Part shown: positions 12,112 through 23,078 of the stretch, piece after piece | Position numbering within the stretch: the first letter of the stretch is position 1 | Layout: every line of letters begins with the position of its first letter | DNA from: Physella acuta | Lineage: Eukaryota > Mollusca > Gastropoda > Physidae | Length of the DNA stretch: 64,000 nt | Direction: 5' to 3' | Assembly (NCBI RefSeq): GCF_028476545.1 | Contig: NW_026732751.1 | Location: forward strand, 165,001 to 229,000 | The notes under the pieces: model-generated | The model's input: the letters and a program-made list of their open reading frames with translations, nothing else | The model's database searches: none | What the model was told of the DNA's origin: nothing | Program-made: the position numbers and the translations under genes

Positions 12112-12290
12112 CTGTGTGTGAGAGAGTGAGTGTGTGTGTGGTGTGTATGAGTATGTGTGATGTGTGTATGAGTGTGTGTGTGTGATGTGTATGAGTGTGT
12201 GTGTGTTTGTGTGTGGTGTGTATGAGTGTCTGTGTGTGATGTGTATGAGTGTGTGTGACTGTGTGTTTGTGTGTGTGTGTTTGTGTGCAC
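12112..12290. repeat. GT-rich compound microsatellite
   Basis: (TG)n interrupted by TGATGTGTATGAG segments in a loose 20-40 bp periodicity. The Thr/His frames on the minus strand are artefacts. Confidence 0.92.
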
Positions 12291-13194
12291 GCGGCATTAG
12301 ATTATATTCTTACGGTTAGAGAACTTGAACTAAATGGTAAGTATGAATGTAGCTTAAAATAGTGATAATTTCATCTAATTAATTGAAGCATTTTAAGTAT
12401 ATTAGATGTATTTTTTTTCTCCATTGACACTTCCTAATGCCTGTATTGTAGACCGTCATTCTGTTCTTTTTAAAAGAAATAAAACAAACTCCTTTCTCTA
12501 TTATTAAATGTCTACTCTTTATATAATATAAAATGTCTATTTTCTCCATGGTAAAGAGTCTATTGTCTATCATAAAATATCCATCCTCTCTAAAGACAAT
12601 ATGTCTACTATCACCGATAAATTATCTTCGCTGTGACGTAACATATGTAAACAAATCGTCATTGACAACAGTAAACAAACGTTTCCCCTCCATCTACGAC
12701 TTGACCACTGCGTCAAACTAAAACCTGACCCCCCCCCTGCTTGCCCATCCACTGGATGCTGACCTCGGATTATCCATCAATCCACGCAATCATTCAGACC
12801 TCCCACAAGCAAACAAAAAGCTTATAAAAATAAAATCAAGAGCCGATAACTCAAGCCGCCCCTCTAAATCGTTGGAACCGGAAATGAGAAAATGTAACGT
12901 TTTAGATGGGTAAATAGGCAACACTTCCATTTACGACCTTATCAAGGTTTTTTTTTTCTTTTGCCCAACCCACTTTTTTTTCCTCCATCGAATGTGTCCA
13001 AAAAATTGGACTCTAGGGGCTTACTGGGTTGGGTTAGAGCATACATGTGGATGGGGGGGGGGGGGGGGGGGGGGAAGGGAGGAAGGCATTAGGTCGGGCA
13101 TGTTGAAGATGAGATGTAGATGGTTGATATGAATTAGGGGAGGGGGTGTGTAGGTGGGAGGATACAGAACACAGGTGCTAAGGTAAGCGGAAAA
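12291..13194. other. Unique sequence, no gene seen
   Basis: AT-rich. Between 12505 and 12610 TGTCTAC/TGTCTAT motifs recur at irregular spacing, a possible ancient array. A G run of about 20 lies at 13055-13074. Confidence 0.5.
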
Positions 13195-13352
13195 TACGTT
13201 GAGATTGACGTATGGTGTAATGGACGTGCATTGACGTATGGTGTAATTGACGTACATTGACACATGGTGTAATTGACGTATATTAACGTGTGATGCAATT
13301 GACGTACATTGACGCATGATGTAATTGACGTACATTGACGCATGAAGTAACT
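13195..13352. repeat. 26-bp tandem repeat, TGACGTATGGTGTAATTGAC type
   Basis: Six copies alternating GACGTATGGTGTAAT and GACGTACAT segments, moderately diverged. Confidence 0.92.
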
Positions 13353-13789
13353 AACGGCTACAACAAGGGTATGTATATTTTATCTCACTGAATGCTGGTG
13401 AGAGCGTTATGGAGAAGCTGATGTGCACATAAAACCACCGATTTGTACATGCCTGAAATGTTTGTTGAATAACAATTTAGTACAATTGTAACAGACCGAA
13501 TTCTATAATGTTTAACCAGGCCCTACTCACGCTTATAATGTCCCCTTCCTCCTCCCACCACTTATGCAGATAACAGCCACCCAGTACCCCCAACCACATC
13601 ACTAAATATTTTCTTTTAAAGATACATCAGCAAGCAATAAACAGCCACATTTGACTGTCTAAAGCCAAACAGTTTGTTGGTGAATTGCGCCGCTAGGCAA
13701 TGCTTAAATATGATCAAAGTAAACTTGTCGTAAAACATAAAGCTTTAGTAGAGAAACTTTCATGAAGTATATTAGTCAAGTAATCAATA
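13353..13789. other. Unique AT-rich sequence
   Basis: No gene or repeat recognised. Confidence 0.45.
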
Positions 13790-14010
13790 AGGTAGATATT
13801 GGCAGATATTCGGGCAGTCTATCATATAGATATATGTTGATAGGCAATCTAAAAGGCTGTCTGAGACAGGCAATTATAGGCTGACATAGTTAATCAGGCA
13901 ATCTATAATGTAGACTGAGACATATAGTCAGGTAATCTAAAGGGCAAATACAGGCACTAAGACAGTCTATAGGGCAAACACAGCTTGATACTAAGACAGT
14001 CTATAAGTTT
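13790..14010. repeat. Degenerate array, GACAGTCTATA/GGCAATCTA motifs
   Basis: Motifs such as AGGCAATCTA, AGGTAATCTA and GACAGTCTATAGG recur every 25-45 bp. It reads as a decayed minisatellite. Confidence 0.55.
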
Positions 14011-14259
14011 GTTGAGTCTAGATCCACGAGAATTTAAGCTACCACTCCACACCCTACACTTCAGTGATGAAAGATCAACCGTGTGATATGCTGCATTATG
14101 ATCCGTAGCGTATTATACCCTGATCACGATATGCTAAGTTTTCTCTTTTTACTTTTACACTAATTAGCGTGTAGATTGTATAGACAAGCCTAATCAGCAT
14201 ATTAATTATATGCCTGCATAATGATTTTCAACTTAAAACGTGATGAATTATGTTAGCTA

Positions 14260-14679
14260 AGGGGTCGTTCATAAATGACGTCACATTCGTAAGGGTGAGG
14301 GGTGGGGTGGGGGTGGGGGGGGGGGGGGCTTAATTTGGTGATGAAGTGTGAAGAGGAATGAGGAGGGGGGTCAGATAATGTGACGTCACACTTTTGTATT
14401 TTAAAAAAAGTAACGTTAGAAACTGAATATTAGCCGTTATTTCGCGTTTTTAAACCTGTAAATTGAAATATAAGATTTTAGTCAATATTTAAGAAATAAA
14501 TAGACGTTTAAAAAATAATTAAAATAAATTAAACTGCAATGTTGAACACTTGCAGGCTGAAGTATGACGTCATTTTAGGGGGAGGGGGGTCTGGCTTTTT
14601 GTGACGATGTGTGACGGAAGGAAGGAGGGGAGGCAAAAATCGTCAAAAAAAGCGTGACGTCATGTATGGACGACCCCCT
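14260..14679. mobile_element. TA-flanked MITE with TGACGTCA-bearing arms (family E)
   Basis: The left end AGGGGTCGTTCATAAATGAC pairs with the right end GTCATGTATGGACGACCCCCT, an inverted repeat of about 25 bp with a few mismatches. TA dinucleotides flank it (14258-14259 and 14680-14681), as expected for Tc1/mariner-like or similar TA-target elements. Each arm carries two palindromic TGACGTCA-type sites (about 14276, 14382, 14565, 14655) and a G-rich stretch. The centre is AT-rich and non-coding. Elements with a GGGGTCGTCCATAAAT-like end occur in several invertebrate genomes as I recall them. That comparison is from memory. Confidence 0.85.
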
Positions 14680-14681
14680 TA

Positions 14682-14985
14682 AGCCATCGCTTACATGAAC
14701 TGGACAAGGGCCATAATTCATGCAAGCTGTGTAATGAACCCTCTTCCCTGCCTGTAACAAACAAGCTGCGTGCTGTCTATGTAACACGTTTGTCGCACGA
14801 GCCTGATTTAGATGACAAACATGCAACACAAAAACTTCAATTAGAAGATGAGCGAGTTATGTCCCTTAGATGGAAGCTCGCGGCTAAGGTATATTCCTCC
14901 CCCCCCCCCCCCATGAAATTAATAAAAAGTAATTAGCATTTAGGAAAAAACAACACCAAGCCAGCACCAGTAGACGTGCGTGCTG
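14682..14985. other. Unique sequence
   Basis: No gene recognised. A poly-C run lies at about 14899-14912. Confidence 0.45.
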
Positions 14986-14989
14986 CATT

Positions 14990-15470
14990 GTGTAAAACGT
15001 GTGTAAAACGTGTGTAAAACGTGTGTAAAACTTGTGTAAAACTTTGTGTAAAACTTGGGCAAAAAACTTGTGTAAAACTTGAGTAAAACCTTGTGTAAAA
15101 CGTGTGCAAAACGTGTGTAAAACTTGTGTAAAACCTTGTGTAAAACGTGTGCAAAACGTGTGTAAAACTTGTGTAAAATTTGTGTAAAACTTGTGCAAAA
15201 CCTTGTGTAAACCGTGTGTAAAACTTGTGTAAAACTTGTGTAAAACGTGTGTAAAACGTGTGTAAAACGTGTACAAAACTTGTGTAAAACTTGTTTAAAA
15301 CGTTTGCAAAACCTGTGTAAAACTTGTGTAAAACTTTTGTAAAACTTGTGTAAAACTTGTGTAAAACTTTTGTAAAACTTGTGTAAAACTCGTGTAAAAC
15401 CTGTGTAAAGCTTGTGTAAAACTTGTGTAAAACTTGTGTAAAACTTGTGTAAAACTTGTGTAAAACTTGA
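14990..15470. repeat. 11-bp minisatellite, TTGTGTAAAAC
   Basis: About 44 units with single-base variants (TTG/ACG/TTT). Because 11 x 3 = 33, all three minus-strand frames translate to related Phe-Tyr-Thr repeats and stay open. This is not evidence of coding. Confidence 0.97.
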
Positions 15471-16529
15471 AGCTTCTGTTGGGAATTCAATTACATCTCG
15501 TATACATGTCAGCTTAAACGTGAGTACAAGTTTGAGTAAAATTGTATACAATTTAACTTAACCTTTTATTAAAGATTACTACCAAATCAGCTTGGGTAAA
15601 ATGTTAGGCTACTTACATACCTTCTTCTACATGCACTGGATGCTATACTAATCAATCAAAATTACTCAAATTCAAAAGTTGAGTCCAACGAAAGATCCAT
15701 CTGAGAAAAAAAAAATCAATTAAAATCTATTAAAATAACCTGTAGCTTTGTCAACACACTGCCGTGATTACTTCTGTTCAGCTATTGATTTTCTTTAATT
15801 TTTCTTTAATTAATTTTATCGAATTTTTCATTTGCTTTTTAAAGCTAAATTATTTTAAGAAATTATTCAGTTTAAAAAAAAAAAGAAATACAACTATATT
15901 GTCAAACATAAAACCCCCCAAGTAAGTGTCCATTAGATAGCCAACGTTTGAAAATTCAAATGTCTCAACAAATTGGATTGGATGGATACATTTTTTTGTT
16001 TTAGAACGCTAGCACTTTATCGGATTGGGTAATTGTTTAGTTGAATACAGGTAAATACCAGGATCCTATGAGTAAACTCCTGAATCACATCAGTAACGGG
16101 ACCCTAGGTAGATGATGTTAAATAACGGGCATGCGGTATTTAGCGTGGCATTACGGTTATTGGCAGGTATTCGTGGGGGTTACACTGCTAGGGTCAGGGG
16201 TCACACTGCTGGGGTCAGGGGTCAATATACTGGGATATGTAACAGTTTAAAAAAGTGATAGCATGGTTGTAAAGATTAAATGATTTAGTGTTTTTGTTAG
16301 AGGTAATTGCGTAGATAGACTTTATATAAAGATGAAGAATATGATCTCGCTGACAAGACATGAATATTTTACCTGACAATTTATTGTAGAAAAAAGGAAT
16401 AAATGTATAATAAGCTACTATCTAGTGACACGATCGCAGCAGGTCCCAATGCTATCGTGCACACTAGAACTTGACAAAAGTCAGTCACCAGCCCAAGTCT
16501 GCCACACACAGCAAAAAGCGTTCAACAAG
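15471..16529. other. AT-rich unique sequence
   Basis: No gene recognised. GGGGTCA-type short repeats occur at about 16165-16225, and a few degenerate AGCCCA motifs just before 16530 look like the worn edge of the next array. Confidence 0.5.
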
Positions 16530-17240
16530 CCCACCACACATCTGACATAAGCCCATCATACATCCGACACAAGCCCATCATACATCCGACATAAGCCCAT
16601 CATACATCTGACATAAGCCCATCATACATCCGACATAAGCCCATCAAACATCCGACACAAGCCCATCATACATCCGACATAAGCCCATCATACATCCGAC
16701 ATAAGCCCATCATACATCCGACACAAGCCCATCATACATCCAACACAAGCCCATCATACATCCGACATAAGCCCATCATACATCCGACATAAGCCCATCA
16801 TACATCCGACACAAACCCATCATACATCCGACATAAGCCCATCATACATCCGACATAAGCCCATCATACATCCGACATAAGCCCATCAAACATCCGACAC
16901 AAGCCCATCATACATCCGACACAAGCCCATCATACATCCGACACAAGCCCATCATACATCCGACATAAGCCCATCATACATCCGACATAAGCCCATCATA
17001 CATCCGACACAAACCCATCATACATCCGACATAAGCCCATCATACATCCGAAACCAGCCCATCTCTCAGTCTCTGCCCAGTGTGTGGGTCAGCTATTCTC
17101 TCAGTCTCTGCCCAGGGTCAGCCATTCTCTCAGTCTCTGCCCAGGGTCAGCTATTCTCTCAGCTAAGCCCATCATACATCCGACATAAGCCCATCATACA
17201 TCCGACATAAGCCCATCATACATCCGACAAAAGCCCATCA
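16530..17240. repeat. 22-bp minisatellite, CATAAGCCCATCATACATCC core
   Basis: About 28 units, very homogeneous, with an ACACAAG/ACATAAG variant. The array is interrupted at 17062-17163 by sequence from a different minisatellite (see next entry), after which four more normal units follow. Confidence 0.97.
17062..17163 (+). repeat. Insert of the 24-25.7 kb satellite inside the 22-bp array
   Basis: About 100 bp made of one full unit (with GTGTGTGGGTCAGCTATTCT) and two short units (CCCAGGGTCAGCCATTC and a CTATTC variant). All match the array at 24188-25735 and nothing else in this region. Both joints lie at short similarities: AGCCCATC against AGCCATTC on the left, CAGCTA against AGCTAAG on the right. 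Its orientation is the same as the donor-like array. Confidence 0.93.
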
Positions 17241-17899
17241 CACAGTCAACATAAGCCCAGACGAAGCCCATGCACTGCCAAGATTGCCTAATAGTCGCGC
17301 TCCCTCCTGACATTGGCTGACATTTAGTATGTTGACATTTAGTATGTTGACATTTAGCAAGCCAAAGAAAGAATATCTGAGGCAGACTGCCCTGCATGTA
17401 TCATTTGGTTTACATTTTGTTCTCCCCCCCCCCCCCCCCACCTGTTCTTGTTCTCACCTATATCACTGTCAGGATCCCCTAGTCGTTACCTATCTGCCTC
17501 TTTTTGCTGACAATTTTATTCTTATTTTGTAAACACCAACACTACGTGGAGCTATTTTGTCAGTCCATTTACTATCTTGGAGCATTTAACCTTTTATTCA
17601 CACCAAAAATCCAAAAATATATTCTCTTATCGATTATTAAAATAAAAAAACTGTTTAGCAGTTTAGCAGTATATAGCTACCAAAATCAGAAAATGTTCCG
17701 TTATACATAACACACCCAGCCATTGGTAATTTTATACCTAACCACAAAAAAATGTAAGAATGATGAATCGCGTCGGATATCGGTTGTTGGTGTGGGGGAG
17801 GGGGGGGGGGGGGTTGTTATGACGACCGAAAAAAGTCGTTGATTTATGTGGGGGTCTGAGGATTTTGGTTTCGATACTGCTGGGGTTTTGTTTGACCAA
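17241..17899. other. Unique sequence
   Basis: Contains GTTGACATTTAGTAT in three close copies (17329-17356), a poly-C run at about 17425-17440 and a G run at about 17796-17812. No gene. Confidence 0.5.
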
Positions 17900-18092
17900 C
17901 AACTGTGTTGACATGCATGTCTGACAACAACTGTGTTGGTAGCATGCCTGTCTGACATGCATGTCTTACAACTGTATTGATATTATGCCTGTCTTTCAAC
18001 CGCTGTGTTGCTGTCATGCATGTCTGACAACACCTGTGTAGATATAATGCCTGTCTGTCATGCCTGTCTGACAACTGTGTTGATATCATGCC
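17900..18092. repeat. Degenerate repeat of about 35-40 bp, CATGCCTGTCTGACAACTGT type
   Basis: Five or six copies of CTGTCTGACAAC...TGTGTTG with variable length. Confidence 0.8.
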
Positions 18093-18479
18093 TGTTTTCC
18101 TTGGATGACCGATTACTGATTGGCCATCCTCTCAATGAACGCTCTAAACAATTATCATACACGATCCGTGTACTCAAGTGCGCATGACAGCTGACCTGAT
18201 TAATCAAGCACAACGTAACTTCCAATTTTTTAATCAGCGTCAATTGATTTTGGTAAAAAAATGCATCAAATGCTTTAAATTTTATCCGAGTGTTCCCGCT
18301 AAGCTTTAAGTAAAAATAAATTATATGCATATCGGATTTGATCATCACCTTTAATAGTTACCTGAATACCCCCCCTACCCACCCCACCCCCACCTCACCC
18401 TTCACGGCGGCCACCCACAGCGCAGACGACAACAAAAAAAAAAACAACCCCGCTCCCACTTGTTCTAGACTGTTCCATT
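18093..18479. other. Unique sequence
   Basis: No gene recognised. C-rich low-complexity DNA lies at about 18368-18400. Confidence 0.45.
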
Positions 18480-18760
18480 CTATCCCCTGGTGAAGTTTAA
18501 TTAAAGTCCAGCTGTAAACAGAGCCGCCAGGAGCCGACGACCTGGGCCATCAATGGAACATTTCTGCCTGGAAATGCTGATCGGATTATTCTATCACATC
18601 GGCGGAACCGGGGCAAAATGGCGCTCAGAACGGCCCATTACTCTTGATGTTTGATTACAAACTCATAGATCAAAGAAAGGAATTATCGAACTTTGACGGG
18701 AGGTTTTATATTTGGCAACGGAGGCTCGTTTCCGGCGTGTATATTATGGTTATATAAATT
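18480..18760. other. Non-repetitive island, candidate regulatory element
   Basis: Complex sequence that includes TTTAATTAAA (homeodomain-type), CGGATTATT, CAAAATGGCGCTC (YY1-like) and AGATCAAAG, the TCF/LEF consensus. It has no open frame and no repeats. The function is inferred from motif content only. Confidence 0.32.
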
Positions 18761-19113
18761 ATATTCCGTTACAACCAGTTGCAAGTGAAAGGGGGTGGGG
18801 TGTTGTGGGGGGGGGGGGGGCGAAAGTGTTTTGAAATTTACAAAAGTTGATTACTACTTATGTTTCCCAGTGCTTGCCCTTTGTAACTTGAATAATTCAG
18901 TGTTGCTCTATACTGTTGCACTAGCTAGCTTGTTGATGGTTCCGAATTTCTCAAATTGTTTTTGTTTTAATGTGTAAGTTTTAAGTTTTCTACACACTTT
19001 TTACACGGCTAAAGTTTGATAATACATTGCATTAGACGAAATAAGCAGATGTCATATTTATAGACATTTGTTGCTAGTGATCCGCGGACCCAGCAACTGT
19101 CTGGTCTGGCCCC
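18761..19113. other. Unique sequence
   Basis: Contains a G-rich stretch at about 18790-18822. No gene recognised. Confidence 0.45.
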
Positions 19114-19814
19114 AGCCAACAGATGTCCATTAGCTGCAGCCAACAGATGTCCATTAGCTGCAGCCAACAGATGTCCATTAGCTGCAGCCAACAGGTGTCC
19201 ATTAGCTGCAGCCAACAGATGTCCATTAGCTGCAGCCAACAGATGTCCATTAGCTGCAGCCAACAGATGTCCATTAGCTGCAGCCAACAGATGTCCATTA
19301 GCTGCAGCCAACAGATGTCCATTAGCTGCAGCCAACAGATGTCCATTAGCTGCAGCCAACAGATGTCCATTAGCTGCAGCCAACAGATGTCCATTAGCTG
19401 CAGCCAACAGATGTCCATTAGCTGCAGCCAACAGATGTCCATTAGCTGCAGCCAACAGATGTCCATTAGCTGCAGCCAACAGATGTCCATTAGCTGCAGC
19501 CAACAGATGTCCATTAGCTGCAGCCAACAGATGTCCATTAGCTGCAGCCAACAGATGTCCATTAGCTGCAGCCAACAGATGTCCATTAGCTGCAGCCAAC
19601 AGATGTCCATTAGCTGCAGCCAACAGATGTCCATTAGCTGCAGCCAACAGATGTCCATTAGCTGCAGCCAACAGATGTCCATTAGCTGCAGCCAACAGAT
19701 GTCCATTAGCTGCAGCCAACAGATGTCCATTAGCTGCAGCCAACAGATGTCCATTAGCTGCAGCCAACAGATGTCCATTAGCTGCAGCCAACAGATGTCC
19801 ATTAGCTGCAGCCA
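19114..19814. repeat. 24-bp near-perfect tandem array, CAGATGTCCATTAGCTGCAG core
   Basis: About 29 units, essentially identical. The one clear variant has GGTGTCC for GATGTCC at about 19193. Homogeneity implies very recent expansion or strong conversion. As 24 is divisible by 3, several frames on both strands translate to 8-residue repeats (LAAANGHL and MDICWLQL on minus, MSISCSQQ on plus). A minus-strand ATG frame (19009-19848) is open through the whole array. I regard it as incidental. Confidence 0.98.
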
Positions 19815-19952
19815 TCAATCTGTAGCAGTTTGCTGCAGCTAGCGCCAACGGTCACTTCTATCATCCGTCTGTCGAGTCGCCGTTGCCATGGAGATAAGTG
19901 CTCATCTAGGAAGTTCCAGATTGGGTACTCGTATCTAGGGCATTAAACCCGT

Positions 19953-20445
19953 CTGCTGGGTTACGGGTCACGTTATAGGCTGGGTCATGGGTCGCTTTAT
20001 ACGCGGGGTCATGGGTCGCTTTATATGCTGGGTCATGGGTCGCGTTATTTGATTGGTCATGGGTCACGTTATATACGGGGTCATGGGTCGTGTTATATGC
20101 GGGGTCATGGGTCGCGTTTTGTGCGGGGTCATGGGTCGCTTATATGCGGGGTCATGGGTCGGTTATATGCTGGGTCATGGGTCGCGTTATATGCTGGGTC
20201 ATGGGTCGGTTATATGCTGGGTCATGGGTCGGTTATATGCTGGGTCATGGGTCGGTTATATGCTGGGTCATGGGTCGCGTTATATGCTGGGTCATGGGTC
20301 GCGTTATATGTTGGGTCATGGGTCACGTTATAGGCTGGGTCATGGGTCACGTTATATATGGGGTCATGGGTCGCGTTATATGCTGCGTCATGGGTCGTGT
20401 TTATATGATCGGTCATGGGTCGCGTTATATGCTGGGTCATGCAGA
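19953..20445. repeat. 24-bp array with a GGGTCATGGGTC motif per unit
   Basis: About 20 units of 23-24 bp with core GGGTCATGGGTCGCGTTATA. Each contains two GGGTC(A/G) half sites one base apart, the DR1 arrangement used by RXR, HNF4 and PPAR-type receptors. The 23/24-bp mix shifts the frame and keeps all plus frames open. Confidence 0.95.
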
Positions 20446-20600
20446 GAATCCGAGTTTAGATTGGGTCACGATCTATTCATTTAGTGGGTGACCTTTGGGG
20501 CCATTTATAGGGTCACATAGTGGGTCAAGTTGTTATCATATTGGTCAAGTACCGGGTCATACATTGGGTCATTTATCGGATCAAATATTTGGGTCAAGAA
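20446..20600. repeat. Degenerate GGGTCA tail of the preceding array
   Basis: GGGTCA, TGGTCA and GGATCA recur every 12-25 bp with no exact period. It looks like the decayed edge of the array at 19953-20445. Confidence 0.65.
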
Positions 20601-20884
20601 TGTGTCCTACATTGCATAATGTATTGGATCGTGTGTTAGGCCGTCTCATGTTCTCTATAGACCGTGTCAATGGTACCAAAGCTGTTACGACTCTCCGCCC
20701 ACACGTGGTGTTGAATCCCCCACATTATCCTAATATCCCAAAGGCTCTGGTTGTTATCCCACTCTGGGGCAATCTTTTGTGGCAGCGGCGTGTCTTAGAA
20801 CGATACTGGCCGCCATTGTTAGATCACGTGGTTCGTGTTGTATTTCGTCCAGTAGGGATGAGCCAAGCTTAGAGGAGATCTGTT
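20601..20884. other. Unique sequence
   Basis: No gene recognised. An open frame runs in from the repeat edge but has no family features. Confidence 0.45.
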
Positions 20885-21312
20885 GGGCATTGGGAAGTAG
20901 AGCTGTTGTATAGAACATTGGGAAGTACAGCTTGCTGTATGGAACATTGGGAAGTACAGCTTGCTGTATGGAACATTGGGAAGTACAGCTTGCTGTATGG
21001 AACATTGGGAAGTACAGCTGTTCAATAGAACATTGGGAAGTACAGCTTGCTGTATGGAACATTGGGAAGTAGATCTGCTGTATAGAACATTGGGAAGTAC
21101 AGCTGTTGAATAGAACATTGGGAAGTACAGCTTGCTGTATGGAACATTGGGAAGTAGATCTGCTGTATAGAACATTGGGAAGTACAGCTGTTGAATAGAA
21201 CATTGGGAAGTACAGCTGTTGTATAGAACATTGGGAAGTACAGCTGTTGTATAGAACATTGGGAAGTACAGCTTGCTGTATAGAACATTGGGAAGTACAG
21301 CTGCTCTATGAG
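20885..21312. repeat. 28/29-bp minisatellite, GAACATTGGGAAGTACAGCT core
   Basis: About 15 units of three interleaved types (CTTGCTGTATG, CTGTTGTATA, AGATCTGCTGTATA). The order of types repeats between about 21010-21090 and 21120-21200, showing block duplication. Confidence 0.95.
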
Positions 21313-22419
21313 AACAGTCCAGCGATACATGTTTGTCTTAAGACTGGTATCATGATTCCTGCATTGTTTTAAGAAATTGTGTAAGTTTCGTATATGTGTT
21401 GTTTGTAGAGGCGATGTATGTGTGGGCCTGTATGTATTTGTGTGTGTCGGTGTATATTTGTGTGTGTCAGTGTAAGTAGAAACGGTAGACACCGTCCATT
21501 TGGCGGCCGAAGTCATTAAATATAGATCGACCCTATGCCACCCCCCTCTTAGGCTGATATGAAATCGAACTTTAATTTGTTGTAAATAGCTGACAAGACT
21601 TGTGGTTGTAATCCCTGACTTGTTTACTGGCTGTGTCTGACTGTGTGTGGTAGAAAAAACAAACGGCTCGCCCATACACTCGAGGTTTGACTAGTAGAAC
21701 ACCAGATTGTAAGCATCGAGATCTTTGTGGGGCTTAATAGTTGCAGGCTGATGTGCTACTCACAATGCTAAAAGTAGAGAAAGGGGGGTATCCTCCCCGG
21801 GCGGTGCTGTATCTACATTATAAATATAAAGCGAGGGTGCGGGTGAATGGTACTTATATGCTATGTATAATGCCTCAATGTAAATAAAGGAGATTCGTGT
21901 GTACATTCATATTTGTGATATACGGATACGTGTTATTCATCTATTTAAGACGCACCATCCCGTACACATCTTCGATCAAGTAGATATTTACCAGGGTAAG
22001 GTACCTTGCGGTCCATTGGACAGGTGAAGTAGGGGGGGGGGGAGTTGTTTCTGATCTTGTGTGACTCCACGCCAACTGGTGAATAACTTAGAAATAGCTT
22101 TTGTAGTGTGGACTTCTTATATTCCTTATACTTGTAAAGACTTTAGCAGTGTGTAGTCTTGATATAGTTAGTAGTGTGTACAACAGAAAAAAAAACAGTA
22201 TGTAGTGTGTTCACCTTCCAGACTTACGGTGTAGTTTATAGAGTGTACATGTACAACATACTTTATTAGGCTGTGCACACCTTAGGTAACTTCAAAACAA
22301 AAGATTAAACAAATCTTCTGACAAAAGCCGTCTCTTAATTTGACTGCCACTTCCGGTTCACGGCATACCTCTATTATCTCCCCTTTATTTTATACCCCCC
22401 CCCCCCCAACAACAGAAGC
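21313..22419. other. Unique sequence
   Basis: A GT-rich stretch lies at about 21390-21475. GTGTGTAGT/GTATGTAGTGTG motifs recur at 22110-22240. No gene recognised. Confidence 0.5.
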
Positions 22420-22562
22420 ACTCACGGTATCATCGTCCTAACGCTCTAATAACGCTCACATCGTCCCCGTCCTAACGCTCTGATAACGCTCACATCGTCA
22501 CCGTCCTAACGCTCTGATAACGCTCACATCGCCCCCGTCCTAACGCTCCGATAACGCTCACA
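22420..22562. repeat. 34-bp tandem repeat, CTCTGATAACGCTCACATCG core
   Basis: Four near-identical copies directly before a GC-rich island. Confidence 0.95.
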
Positions 22563-23078
22563 ACTTCCGTGCACGCGCTGACCATGAGCAGTAACCCGGA
22601 TCTCCCATTGGCACGTGCTCACGAGCAAAATCCCAAATGTCTTCGCCATGTTGCCTAACAAGCTCCAAGCTCTTTTTAATGCGCCGCGCGGGATCGACAG
22701 GGCCGCGGCTGGAGACACCTGGGCCATTGAGCCGCGGGTGGAGCCACCTGCACAAGTGAGCCGCGGCGTGGCCCACCTGCGCCGTTTTAATCCGCAACAA
22801 ATACCTTTAGCAGATTTGTAAAAATTCCTGGAAGTGATACTTAACCACCCCAGCGGGCCGCTTCTTGTGTTTTTGTGAGCCCCCTCCGACACGTTCCTCT
22901 CTGGTAATGAGCGGCTTTACTGGGCCGCGCCGCGCCGTTTATTTTTACTTTACCGCTGAAAAACGGATACCGTTTCCGGTTCCGGATGTCAGGCCGGGTG
23001 TTTGGTGCAAGAATAACAGCGCGAACAAAGTCTGTAAGTGCTGGTGCCAGACGGAAATATTCTCCCGCTGGGTGGTGG
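22563..23078. other. GC-rich, CpG-dense non-repetitive island
   Basis: The most GC-rich complex segment of the window, with GCGCCGCGCGGGATCG, GCCGCGGCTGG, GAGCCGCGGG and GGGCCGCGCCGCGCCG. It could be a CpG-island promoter, an unrecognised exon or a conserved element. The open frames (for example 22524-22892 minus) lack a recognisable family, and I see no convincing exon boundaries. The last 20 bases form the edge of the adjacent 95-bp repeat. Confidence 0.35.

Noticed and set aside
16530-17240. CRISPR array
   Set aside because: Repeats are directly adjacent, with no unique spacers and no cas genes, in what looks like animal DNA. This holds for every array in the window.
19009-19848. 279-codon minus-strand frame of LAAANGHL repeats as a gene
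   Set aside because: The 24-bp unit has no stop in several frames on both strands, so three competing frames exist. There are no unique domains or exon signals, and the tail is random.
22524-22892. 122-codon minus-strand frame in the GC-rich island as a protein gene
   Set aside because: High GC content alone lengthens frames. The translation shows no family motif, and overlapping frames on both strands are also open.
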